Of a stretch of 64,000 nt of DNA, positions 34,145 to 41,137 are shown piece after piece (positions within the stretch are counted from its first letter, which is position 1; each line of letters begins with the position of its first letter). The stretch spans positions 248,001 through 312,000 of the forward strand of contig CAVYZF010000008.1 of NCBI GenBank assembly GCA_963772955.1, given 5' to 3'. A model generated the notes under the pieces. It did not search any database, was not told the DNA's origin, and was given only the letters and a program-made list of their open reading frames with translations. Source of the DNA: Gp6-AA40 sp963772955 (GTDB lineage: Bacteria; Acidobacteriota; Vicinamibacteria; Vicinamibacterales; UBA2999). The position numbers were made by a program, and so were the translations under genes.

Positions 34145-35410
34145 ATGCGGATGCCAGTGTTTGCCACAGCAGTCTTGGCGTGCGTGGTTATCGGCCATCC
34201 GTCGCCTGCGATTGCGCAGGTCGATCCACAGCGCGCACAAGAGTTCTTCAAGGACGCCCAGGCAGTATGCGAGCGCGACGGGGGGCGCCTCTGGGGCGTG
34301 TCTATCTGCATGCCGATGGTGATCGGCGACGCACGGACACAGACATTTGCCACCAGCCAGGCCCCGCCGGATGCGCCGCGCCCGAGACTCATCGGTCTTC
34401 TGAACGGGCCCATTCAGTGGGGCGACACCATGTGGGCGGCGCTCATGTGGGACATGGTGGTCCCCCAGACGCCTCGCGCTCGCAGCGGGATGCTCATCCA
34501 CGAGTCGTTCCACATCGTCCAGATGCGGCTCGGACTAGCCGTAGAGACGGTATCGGCCGAGCATCTGGATACTGTGGATGGAAGGTATTGGATGCGGCTC
34601 GAATGGCGCGCGCTCGCACGAGCGCTGCGGGAATCGGGAGAGCCGCGCGCGCTGGCCATTCGCGAGGCGCTGGCCTTCCGCCAGGCTCGTCATGCGCGAT
34701 TTCCGGACAAGGTCGACAGCGAGCGTGCCCTGGAGATCAACGAAGGCCTCGCTTCGTACACGCAGGCCGTGCTTCCCGCGCTATCCGAGTCCGACGCGAT
34801 CGCGAGTGCCCTCGTTCAGCTGACCGCCGGGGAAGGAGGGGAAAGCTTGGTGCGCACGTTTGCGTACGCGTCCGGGCCCGCGTATGGCCTTCTGCTCGAT
34901 GCTGCGTCTCCCGGTTGGACACGAAAAGTGCGCGCCAGCGACGACCCGGCCGTGATGTTGATGCGTGCGCTCGGGGCCCAACCAGTCGCGGACGCGGCGG
35001 CGGCGGCGGCGCGATACGGAGGAGCCGAGCTCCGCGCGGCCGAAGAACAGCGTGATCAGCAGCGGCAGGCACGGATCGCCGAGTTGCGCCGGCAGTTCGT
35101 CGGTGGCCCGGTGCTCGTGATGCCCGGAGGGGGCGGAGGTCTCTCGAATTCTCTCGGTGCCGTAGTGATTCCCGACGTCGGGACCATCTACTTCGGCCCC
35201 TACCGCATGACCGGGGCGTGGGGCTCGCTCGAGGCGGATAAAGGCGTGCTCGTCTCGAGCGATGGCCGCTGGCGTCATCTGCCGGCACCCGTGCGGCGCG
35301 ACGACGTCACGGTTGATGGCGATGGTTGGACGGTCAAGGGCGCGCCGGGATGGGTGGTTCGCGAAGGAGCACGGCGGGGAGACTATGAACTTGTCCGGCA
35401 GCAGCCGTGA
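34145..35410 (+). CDS. Secreted zincin-like protein (putative metallopeptidase)
   Basis: The product has 421 residues. A signal peptide (MRMPVFATAVLACVVIGHPS...AIAQ) is followed by HESFH at residues 119-123, a match to the HExxH zinc motif, and EINEGLASYTQ about 77 residues later, which could supply the third zinc ligand as in gluzincins. The C-terminal part (residues about 320-421) is beta-rich with Gly and Trp repeats (GAWGSLEADKGVLVSSDG). An Ala/Arg-rich helix separates the two halves. I do not recognise a named family, so peptidase activity is inferred from the motif only. The start has GGAG at suitable spacing. It follows the CaiB gene by 40 bp. Confidence 0.72.
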   Translation: MRMPVFATAVLACVVIGHPSPAIAQVDPQRAQEFFKDAQAVCERDGGRLWGVSICMPMVIGDARTQTFATSQAPPDAPRPRLIGLLNGPIQWGDTMWAALMWDMVVPQTPRARSGMLIHESFHIVQMRLGLAVETVSAEHLDTVDGRYWMRLEWRALARALRESGEPRALAIREALAFRQARHARFPDKVDSERALEINEGLASYTQAVLPALSESDAIASALVQLTAGEGGESLVRTFAYASGPAYGLLLDAASPGWTRKVRASDDPAVMLMRALGAQPVADAAAAAARYGGAELRAAEEQRDQQRQARIAELRRQFVGGPVLVMPGGGGGLSNSLGAVVIPDVGTIYFGPYRMTGAWGSLEADKGVLVSSDGRWRHLPAPVRRDDVTVDGDGWTVKGAPGWVVREGARRGDYELVRQQP

Positions 35411-35495
35411 TGCGTGTCTACGTCTACGAGGGGCGATGAATCCATTGCCTCTAGAGACTGGATATGACGGTTAACAGGTGGGTGTGGGCCGACCT

Positions 35496-35501
35496 TACAA
35501 T
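35496..35501 (+). promoter_or_regulatory. Putative -10 element TACAAT
   Basis: TACAAT lies 6 bp before the GTG of the small membrane protein; TTAACA at 35471-35476 is a possible -35, although its 19-bp spacing is long. If used, transcription would start at or next to the GTG, giving a leaderless transcript. Confidence 0.3.
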
Positions 35502-35507
35502 GGAAGG

Positions 35508-35699
35508 GTGCTGCTGTTCGAGTTCTTCCCGCTGTTTGTCGCGCTCGTGGGCGTGGTGGCAGCGATCTTCCTGTTCGTGAAGGATCGGCGTTCGCGACAG
35601 GATCCGAACGACAGCGACAATTTCCGCCCGCTTCGAAGGCCCAGGGGCACATCAACTGAGCCCGAGCGCACGGGACGACGCCCCAGCATGATGCCGTAG
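35508..35699 (+). CDS. Small single-pass membrane protein
   Basis: The product has 63 residues. It starts VLLFEFFPLFVALVGVVAAIFLF, a single hydrophobic helix near the N-terminus, then a charged, Arg/Pro-rich cytoplasmic tail (KDRRSRQDPNDSDNFRPL). I do not recognise it. I chose the GTG at 35508 because a TACAAT box ends 6 bp before it; a GTG at 35478 would add ten residues. The opposite-strand SDR gene ends 46 bp downstream. Confidence 0.5.
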   Translation: MLLFEFFPLFVALVGVVAAIFLFVKDRRSRQDPNDSDNFRPLRRPRGTSTEPERTGRRPSMMP

Positions 35700-35745
35700 G
35701 AAGTCGGACCCATCGTCCCTTCGCCCCGTCGGACCGCAAGGTGCT

Positions 35746-36531
35746 CTACGTGCTCGACCATCCTCCATCAACCGGCAGCACTGAGCCGGTGATGCTCGCG
35801 CTTTCTGGCCCACAGAGAAACACCATCAGGGCTGCCACATCGTCAGCGGCGATCAATTTCCCTGTCGGCTGCTTTCCGGCCAGGAGCAGGCGTTCCGATT
35901 CCTCTCGCGACAAGCCCTTCGCTATCGACGCCAGCACTGTCGCTTCGTGTACTGGCGTTTCAGTCGTGCCTGGACAGATTGCGTTGCACGTGATGCCGTG
36001 CGTGACGGTTTCAAGGGCGACCGCGCGCGTGAGGCCGATCAAGGCAGTCTTACTGGTGACGTAGTTCACGCGATTGGCGGCGCCGCGGAGGCCGTAGATC
36101 GACGACACGTTGATGATGCGGCCCCAGCCGCGTTGCTTCATGCCCGGAACAGTCAATCGGATCGTGTGGAACGCAGCCGACAGATTGACCGCGATGCCGT
36201 CGTCCCATTCAGAGACCCCGAAGGATTCGACTGGCGCGGTGTGGCGAACGACCGCGTTGTTGACGACGATGTCGATCGAGCCGAAGGTGGTGAGCCCGGC
36301 GGAGACCATGCGATCGATCTCCTGCGGCCGACGCAGATCTGCCGTGTCGTAGATCGTGCGGATGCCGTGACGTTCTTCGAGCTCACGGCGAAGCGCGGCG
36401 ATGTCCCGGCTTTCGTCGAATCCGCTCAGCACGAGATGGCATCCGGCTGTCGCAAAGCGATGAGCGGCGGCGAGGCCGAGGCCACGTACGGATCCAGTGA
36501 TGAGGGCGCTTTTTCCAGCGAGAGGGCGCAT
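35746..36531 (-). CDS. SDR-family dehydrogenase, 3-hydroxybutyrate-dehydrogenase-like
   Basis: The product has 261 residues with a classical short-chain dehydrogenase layout: cofactor site TGSVRGLGLAAAHRF, NNAVVRH (NNAG-like), Ser in INVSSIYG, catalytic YVTSK, and HGITCNAICPGTTETPV. The C-terminal stretch LAGKQPTGKLIAADDVAALMVFLCG and ITGSVLPVDGGWSS closely follows D-3-hydroxybutyrate dehydrogenases, which convert 3-hydroxybutyrate to acetoacetate with NAD+. The start at 36531 gives the standard N-terminus MRPLAGKSALITG; the frame continues upstream but into the promoter region of the divergent gene. It is the only minus-strand gene in the catabolic region. Confidence 0.88.
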   Translation of the reverse strand: MRPLAGKSALITGSVRGLGLAAAHRFATAGCHLVLSGFDESRDIAALRRELEERHGIRTIYDTADLRRPQEIDRMVSAGLTTFGSIDIVVNNAVVRHTAPVESFGVSEWDDGIAVNLSAAFHTIRLTVPGMKQRGWGRIINVSSIYGLRGAANRVNYVTSKTALIGLTRAVALETVTHGITCNAICPGTTETPVHEATVLASIAKGLSREESERLLLAGKQPTGKLIAADDVAALMVFLCGPESASITGSVLPVDGGWSST

Positions 36532-36581
36532 GTGGGAGGATGTTGGCTTGTTGTATGGTAAGGCACGAAAGGCGAGATCAC

Positions 36582-37541
36582 ATGACCAGACGAACTCTCG
36601 CGCTCGCGGGTGGGCTCGCGTTGGTAGTGGCAATCGTGCTCTCGGGCCCGGCGCGTGCCCAGGGGCAGAAGCCCGGCGCCGATCAAGGTTTCCATACGCC
36701 GTGGGGTGATCCCGACATCCAGGGGCTCTTTACGACCGACGATGAACTCGGTGTTCCGTTCGAGAGGCCGGAGCAGTTCGGCGATCGAGCAGTGGCGACC
36801 GAACAGGAGTTCGCGACTCGACAGACGCAGGCGGTGCGGCAGGCAGAGGTCGATTCCGAAGAGTTCGTTGCCCCGCGAACCGCAGGACGCGGTGGCGATG
36901 GGACCGGTCCTCCGGCCCATTGGCTCGAGCGCGGACAGCCGTCGCGCCGAACGTCAGTTGTGATCGCTCCTGCCAACGGTCGGATCCCGTACCTCAACGA
37001 CGAAGCACGCAAGCGCGCCGCTATCGCCGTCAACGCCAGGACGACCGGCAATCGTCCATTCGACGGACCGCAGGCGATGGATCTGTACGACCGTTGCATC
37101 ACGCGTGGGTTGCCGCATGTGATCTTCCCGACGATTTACAACAACACATCGCAGATCGTACAGGGACCGGGGTACGTCGCTATCCGATACGAGATGATTC
37201 ACGACGCGCGTGTCATTCCGCTTGATGGCCGGCCGCAGTTGTCGTCCACCATTCGACAGTACTTTGGGGACTCGCGAGGACACTGGGAAGGCGACACGCT
37301 GGTCGTCGAGGTGACGAACTTCCCGACGAACATGGTCAACTATCGGGGCGCGACCGGTGCGTTGCAGGTGACTGAGCGCTTCACGCGGGTCGATGCCACG
37401 ACAGTGCGTTACGAGGTGACCGTTGCGGATCCGGCGACGTTCTCTCAGTCGTGGACGGCTGCACTCAGCCTGAAGGCATCCGATCAACCGGACGTGTTCG
37501 AGTACGCCTGTCACGAAGGCAACTACGCGATGCGGAAATAG
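36582..37541 (+). CDS. Secreted hypothetical protein of the PWGDPD(L/I)QG / CHEGNYG family
   Basis: The product has 319 residues. A signal peptide (TLALAGGLALVVAIVLSGPARAQ) is followed by FHTPWGDPDIQGLFTTDDE, DRCITRGLPHVIFPTIYNN, GPGYVAIRYEMIHDARVIPLDGRPQL, GHWEGDTLVVEVTNF and the terminal YACHEGNYAMRK. It is an intact reference for the frameshifted paralogue at 26435, and lacks the 15-residue insert seen there. The ATG at 36582 was chosen because it starts the signal peptide; an in-frame ATG at 36555 adds nine polar residues. It lies upstream of the MaoC gene in the same direction, with the GACGGGGTC palindrome between them. Confidence 0.8.
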   Translation: MTRRTLALAGGLALVVAIVLSGPARAQGQKPGADQGFHTPWGDPDIQGLFTTDDELGVPFERPEQFGDRAVATEQEFATRQTQAVRQAEVDSEEFVAPRTAGRGGDGTGPPAHWLERGQPSRRTSVVIAPANGRIPYLNDEARKRAAIAVNARTTGNRPFDGPQAMDLYDRCITRGLPHVIFPTIYNNTSQIVQGPGYVAIRYEMIHDARVIPLDGRPQLSSTIRQYFGDSRGHWEGDTLVVEVTNFPTNMVNYRGATGALQVTERFTRVDATTVRYEVTVADPATFSQSWTAALSLKASDQPDVFEYACHEGNYAMRK

Positions 37542-37559
37542 ACGGGGTCAGACCCCGTC
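37541..37559. repeat. 19-bp perfect palindrome with GGGTCAGACCC core
   Basis: GACGGGGTC and GACCCCGTC are perfectly complementary around a single A, and the TAG stop of the preceding gene overlaps its first base. It matches the 2948-2968 element in the GGGTCAGACCC core only; the flanking bases differ but pair in both. No T-tract follows. It sits 20 bp before the MaoC start. Confidence 0.8.
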
Positions 37560-37579
37560 CTGAAACGAGGCACGGACAG

Positions 37580-38092
37580 ATGCCAGTGAAAGAAGGGTGG
37601 ACGGGAAGGGTCTACGAGGACTTCGAGGTTGGGGACATCTACCCCCATCCGCTCGGTCGAACGGTGCTGCCGGTGGACAACAGCTGGTTCACGTTGCTGA
37701 CACAGAACATGAACCCGATTCACTTCGACCACGCATATGCCGCGCAGACGGAGTTCGGTAAGCCGCTGGTCGACTCGACCTTCACCCTTGCGCTGGTGAC
37801 CGGGCAATCCACGATCGATCTGTCCTTCAACGTCATGGCCAATCTTGGCTGGGACGAAGTGCGATTGCCGAACCCGCTCTTCGAAGGCGACACGGTCTAC
37901 TCTCGTAGCGAGGTGCTGGAGAAGCGCGAATCGAAGTCGCGGCCCAACGTCGGCATCGTCAAGGTTCGCACCACCGGCTTCAAGCAGGACGGAACGATCG
38001 TGATCGAGTTCCTTCGCACCTTCATGGTCTACAAGCGCGGACAGGTTCCTGCGAACGCTCGCGCGCGCATTCCGGAGCCTCGAAGGGGTTGA
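37580..38092 (+). CDS. MaoC-family hydratase (mesaconyl-/itaconyl-CoA hydratase type)
   Basis: The product has 170 residues in a single hot-dog domain. TQNMNPIHFDHAYAAQTEFGKPLVDSTFTLALVTG contains the Asp/His pair expected for hydration; ANLGWDEVRLPNPLFEGDTVYSRSEVL and the ending FMVYKRG are typical of the mesaconyl-C1-CoA/itaconyl-CoA hydratase branch. It would add water across the double bond of an unsaturated dicarboxylyl-CoA. The ATG at 37580 has GAGG 9 bp upstream. Its stop overlaps the TTG start of the fumarase alpha subunit. It could cooperate with the CaiB transferase and CitE-type lyase at 32-34 kb. Confidence 0.9.
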   Translation: MPVKEGWTGRVYEDFEVGDIYPHPLGRTVLPVDNSWFTLLTQNMNPIHFDHAYAAQTEFGKPLVDSTFTLALVTGQSTIDLSFNVMANLGWDEVRLPNPLFEGDTVYSRSEVLEKRESKSRPNVGIVKVRTTGFKQDGTIVIEFLRTFMVYKRGQVPANARARIPEPRRG

Positions 38093-38937
38093 TCCGCGAA
38101 ATCGATGTCGCGTCGGTCCGCGCGGCCGTCGCCCGTCTGCTCGTCGAAGCGAATTACGTCATCCCGCCAGACATCCTCGATGCCCTCAAGGGCGCGATCG
38201 AGTCCGAACCGTCGCCGCTCGGCCGACAGACACTCGAACAGCTCGTTCGCAACTACGAGGTTGCCGCGACCGAACGTGTGCCGGTCTGCCAGGACAGCGG
38301 TGTCGCCGTCGTCATGCTCGACATCGGACAGGACATTCATCTCGTCGGAGGCTCGCTCACGGACGCGGTGCATGCTGGTGTTCGCGAAGGCACACGCTCG
38401 GGTTACCTGCGCTCCTCAGTCACAGGCGATCCGGCACGCCTGCTCAAGATGGCCGGCGATGCTGCGCCCGCCGCAATTCACATCGAGCTGGTTGAGGGCG
38501 ACCGTCTGCGGCTCAGAGTCGCGTCGAAGGGATTCGGCGCAGAGAACATGAGTGCGCTCAGGATGCTCGTGCCTGCGGACGGCGTGCCAGGCATCAGCGA
38601 CTTCGTCGTCGAGACCGTCGATCGCGCCGGTGCCAATGCGTGCCCGCCGGTCATCGTCGGCGTCGGCATCGGCGGAACATTCGACGGAGCCGCGCTGCTC
38701 GCGAAGCGGGCGGTCTTGCGGCCGATCGATCGGCGTCACACTCGGCCCGATCTTGTCGAGCTCGAACGTGAGTTATTGCAACGCGTCAACGGTCTGGGCA
38801 TCGGACCGCAGGGATTCGGCGGGCGCACGACGGCGCTCGCCGTCAACATCGAGGTGCAGCCGACGCACATTGCCGGGCTGCCCGTGGCCGTGAACCTGGG
38901 ATGTCATTCCACTCGTCGCGCAGAGATCGAATTGTGA
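38089..38937 (+). CDS. Class I fumarase-type hydratase, alpha subunit
   Basis: The product has 282 residues. The TTG at 38089 overlaps the MaoC stop and follows GAAGGGG. The [4Fe-4S] cysteines are visible at CQDSG, NACPPVIVGVGIGG and NLGCHSTRRAEIEL. This is the N-terminal part of the class I (oxygen-sensitive) hydro-lyases: fumarase, L-tartrate dehydratase or mesaconase. The beta subunit is encoded at 39404, after an intervening membrane-protein gene. In this context, hydration of mesaconate to citramalate is an attractive alternative to fumarase, but sequence alone does not separate them. Confidence 0.9.
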   Translation: MIREIDVASVRAAVARLLVEANYVIPPDILDALKGAIESEPSPLGRQTLEQLVRNYEVAATERVPVCQDSGVAVVMLDIGQDIHLVGGSLTDAVHAGVREGTRSGYLRSSVTGDPARLLKMAGDAAPAAIHIELVEGDRLRLRVASKGFGAENMSALRMLVPADGVPGISDFVVETVDRAGANACPPVIVGVGIGGTFDGAALLAKRAVLRPIDRRHTRPDLVELERELLQRVNGLGIGPQGFGGRTTALAVNIEVQPTHIAGLPVAVNLGCHSTRRAEIEL

Positions 38938-38948
38938 GGAGAGAGGGC

Positions 38949-39404
38949 ATGGAGGTCTTCGGCATCGCGCCCGCGGACACGAGAATGCTGTGGATGATTG
39001 GCCTGATTCCGATCTTCGTCCTCGTGCTCGTGGGCGCAATTCTCACCGCGAGCATCAGTGGCGCCCGCGGATCGACGTTCGCAGTGTCCACTGACGGCCT
39101 TCGCATTCAAGGCGACTGGTACGGACGACTGATTCCCGCGAGCCATCTGGTGCGAGGGACGGCGAAGCGAGTCGATTTCGCCCAGTCCCCTGAACTCACC
39201 CCAGGGCGCCGGACGATGGGAACGGGACTGCCTGGCTATCAGGCTGGTTGGTTCCGCCTGCGCAACGGCGATCGCGCGCTGCTGTATCTCACCGATCGCA
39301 CCAAAGCGGTCTACGTTCAGACGACCGAAGGATATGGCGTCATGCTCAGTCCACAGGAGCCGGACAAGTTTCTCGGGGCGCTCAACACGCTCGTCGGCCG
39401 GTGA
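38949..39404 (+). CDS. Membrane protein with PH-like (bPH) domain, inserted between hydratase subunits
   Basis: The product has 151 residues. A strong AGGAGAGAGGG site precedes the ATG at 38949. One N-terminal transmembrane helix (MLWMIGLIPIFVLVLVGAILTA) is followed by a beta-rich domain (TFAVSTDGLRIQGDWYGRLIPASHLVRG, YQAGWFRLRNGDRALLYLTD) resembling bacterial PH-like domains. The stop overlaps the beta-subunit start (TGATG), so it is translationally coupled between the two halves of one enzyme. I do not know a function for such a protein there. Confidence 0.75.
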   Translation: MEVFGIAPADTRMLWMIGLIPIFVLVLVGAILTASISGARGSTFAVSTDGLRIQGDWYGRLIPASHLVRGTAKRVDFAQSPELTPGRRTMGTGLPGYQAGWFRLRNGDRALLYLTDRTKAVYVQTTEGYGVMLSPQEPDKFLGALNTLVGR

Positions 39405-39970
39405 TGAGCGCCGCTCGCGCGATCGCCTGGCAGATCGAAGCGCCCGAGCCCGATCTGGCATCGTTGCGAGCGGGTGATGCTGTCGAGTTGAGCGGTAGTG
39501 TGCTGACGCTGCGCGACGCGAGCGCAGCGAGGCTGGCGCAGACGATCGAACGAAACGAGCCGCTACCAATCCCGCTTCAGCATCGAATCATGTATGCCGT
39601 CGGACCATCTCCGGCGAAGCCGGGCCAGGTGATCGGATCGGCTGGTCCGACGACCACGGCACGCATGGGACGGTATCTGCCGACGCTCTTCGCCGGTGGT
39701 GTGCGTGCGATCATCGGCAAGGGAGAGCTTCACGGCGCCGACATGGCCGCCTTCATCGCGCATGGTGTTGTGTACTTCGCGGCGATCGGAGGACTTGGCG
39801 CACTGCTGGCGAAACAGATCAGCGCGGCCAGAGTCCGGGCGTATCAGGAACTCGGGCCCGAAGCGCTATTCGAGCTCGAGCTGACGGCGTTTCCAGCGGT
39901 CGTGATCATCGATCGCCTCGGACAGAACCTGCACGAGACTGCACGCGGACCATGGCGCACGGAGCGCTGA
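39404..39970 (+). CDS. Class I fumarase-type hydratase, beta subunit
   Basis: The product has 188 residues. It matches the C-terminal swivelling domain of class I hydro-lyases: AGDAVELSGSVLTLRDASAARLAQ, PLQHRIMYAVGPSPAKPGQVIGSAGPTTTARMGRY, ALFELELTAFPAVVIIDRLGQNLHE. It would complete the active site with the alpha subunit. The ATG overlaps the upstream stop. It is the last gene of the MaoC, alpha, PH-like, beta set. Confidence 0.9.
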   Translation: MSAARAIAWQIEAPEPDLASLRAGDAVELSGSVLTLRDASAARLAQTIERNEPLPIPLQHRIMYAVGPSPAKPGQVIGSAGPTTTARMGRYLPTLFAGGVRAIIGKGELHGADMAAFIAHGVVYFAAIGGLGALLAKQISAARVRAYQELGPEALFELELTAFPAVVIIDRLGQNLHETARGPWRTER

Positions 39971-40093
39971 CAGATCCGAAATCCCGTCATCTCTGGTGTG
40001 ACGCGCGGCCCGCCTGAAAACACGAAAGGCTCGATATTGCGGGCATTCCTGACGACGCGGGCCCCGGTATAGCCCTTGCCTCCGCTAGAGCGC

Positions 40094-40297
40094 ATGGTCA
40101 GTACGTCGGTAGCCAGTCCGCCTCGTCACAGCATCGCGCAGACCGAGCACGGGTGGGTCCTCGTCATCCAGGACGAACACTGTTCGGTGATGCAGGTGTT
40201 CAGCACGGCCTCGTCCGCTCGACGCGCCGTTGATCGCATGCTCGAGTTCTTCCACTCCATGAGCGCGCAGTCGCCCAGCGCGCGCACGGTCGCGTAG
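40094..40297 (+). CDS. Small hypothetical protein
   Basis: The product has about 67 residues, starting MVSTSVASPPRHSIAQTEHGW. It has one short hydrophobic beta stretch (GWVLVIQDEHCSVMQVF) and a C-terminal amphipathic helix. I do not recognise it. There is no convincing ribosome-binding site; the frame is open but short for this GC content, so it may be non-coding. Confidence 0.35.
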   Translation: MVSTSVASPPRHSIAQTEHGWVLVIQDEHCSVMQVFSTASSARRAVDRMLEFFHSMSAQSPSARTVA

Positions 40298-40355
40298 GTT
40301 TCACCGCCCTCGGTCCTCGGTCGTTCGGGCCCCCGGGTCCGCGTCCTGCGGCGGC

Positions 40356-40388
40356 TTGCGTCCTCATCGAAAACTAGTCATAATTTTC
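40356..40388 (+). promoter_or_regulatory. Promoter and likely operator of the toxin-antitoxin operon
   Basis: TTGCGT (40356-40361) and CATAAT (40379-40384) are spaced by 17 bp. An imperfect palindrome GAAAACTAG...AATTTTC (40369-40388) overlaps the -10, an arrangement expected for autorepression by a Phd/YefM antitoxin. The segment is markedly AT-rich for this genome. The antitoxin ATG is 9 bp after the -10, so the leader is very short. Confidence 0.6.
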
Positions 40389-40393
40389 TGGTC

Positions 40394-40669
40394 ATGGCGA
40401 GGAAGACGCGGGTCCATCCGACTCCCCGAGGGAAACGATCCAGCCGATATGCGGCCGCGGATTTCAAGGCCAGATGCCTGGAGTTGATGGATCGCGTCCG
40501 AGAGACGGGCGTCGAATACGTCGTCACGAAGCATGGGAAGCCGGTTGCCAAGCTGGTCCCCTTCACCGAGGATGCCAGGCCATCGTTCTTCGGTTCGCTC
40601 AAGGGGAGCGTGCTGAAGTACGAACGGCCGTTCGATCCGATTGATGGCGCCTACGATATCAACGAGTGA
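40394..40669 (+). CDS. Type II antitoxin, Phd/YefM family
   Basis: The product has 91 residues. RYAAADFKARCLELMDRVRETGVEYVVTKHGKPVAKLVP is the Phd/YefM DNA-binding fold; the C-terminal tail (FFGSLKGSVLKYERPFDPIDGAYDI) would wrap around the toxin. It is followed after 3 bp by a PIN-domain toxin. Autoregulation is likely through the AT-rich palindrome at 40369-40388. Confidence 0.9.
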   Translation: MARKTRVHPTPRGKRSSRYAAADFKARCLELMDRVRETGVEYVVTKHGKPVAKLVPFTEDARPSFFGSLKGSVLKYERPFDPIDGAYDINE

Positions 40670-40672
40670 GTC

Positions 40673-41092
40673 GTGCTGTTGCTCGACACACACGTCTGGA
40701 TTTGGAGCGCGGATGGCGATACACGCCGGGTCGGTCCGCGCTCACGATCGCTGTTGCTCAAGGCCGAGGGGCGAGAAGCGATCCGCGTGTCGCCGGTGAC
40801 GATCTTCGAAGTCGCCGCGCTTCACACGTCCGGTAGGCTTCGCCTGTCTCGGCCGCTCGAGCAGTGGGTGGGAGAGTCGCTCGATGCGGCAGGTGTCCGG
40901 GTCGCGGAGCTGACGCCGTCGGTTGCGATCGATGCCGGATCGATTCCACGCGCCGCGCTGGCCGACCCCCTCGATCGCCTTCTGGTATCCACGGCGCGTC
41001 ATCTCGATGCCGTGTTTGTCACAGCCGATCGGCAGATCCTTGCCTATGCATCTGAGACGGGCAACGTCCGCGTTCACGACGCCGGTCTGTGA
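40673..41092 (+). CDS. PIN-domain ribonuclease toxin, VapC type
   Basis: The product has 139 residues and starts at a GTG 3 bp after the antitoxin. The PIN acidic residues are in place: LLLDTHVWIW (Asp5), TIFEVAALH, DPLDRLLVSTA and AVFVTADRQIL. By family it is a Mg-dependent endoribonuclease inhibited by its antitoxin. Its stop codon lies in a GTGAACC heptamer array. Confidence 0.9.
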   Translation: MLLLDTHVWIWSADGDTRRVGPRSRSLLLKAEGREAIRVSPVTIFEVAALHTSGRLRLSRPLEQWVGESLDAAGVRVAELTPSVAIDAGSIPRAALADPLDRLLVSTARHLDAVFVTADRQILAYASETGNVRVHDAGL

Positions 41093-41137
41093 ACCGTGAA
41101 CCGTGAACTGCCTACCGCCTACTGCTTACCGCCTACC
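41089..41137. repeat. Heptamer array GTGAACC / GCCTACC shared by two convergent stops
   Basis: Seven unbroken 7-mers follow the pattern G(T/C)(G/C/T)(A/T)AC(C/T): three GTGAAC-type and four GC(C/T)TAC-type. The vapC stop is in the first unit and the stop plus last residues (GGKQ) of the opposite-strand hydrolase are in the later units. A related array is at 51584-51632. Confidence 0.9.

Larger units (their letters stand above)
39971..40393. other. 423-bp stretch without a confident gene
   Basis: It contains a possible 67-residue frame at 40094-40297, a GC-rich segment with CCTCGGT words near 40308-40325, and the AT-rich promoter of the toxin-antitoxin operon at the 3' end. No RNA gene or terminator stands out. 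Confidence 0.5.

Noticed and set aside
37541..37559. Intrinsic transcription terminator
   Set aside because: The stem is strong but no run of T follows on either strand. Termination is possible but unsupported, so it was reported as a palindrome.
41089..41137. Possible CRISPR array at the heptamer repeats
   Set aside because: The units are 7 nt and contiguous with no spacers, and there are no cas genes in the window.
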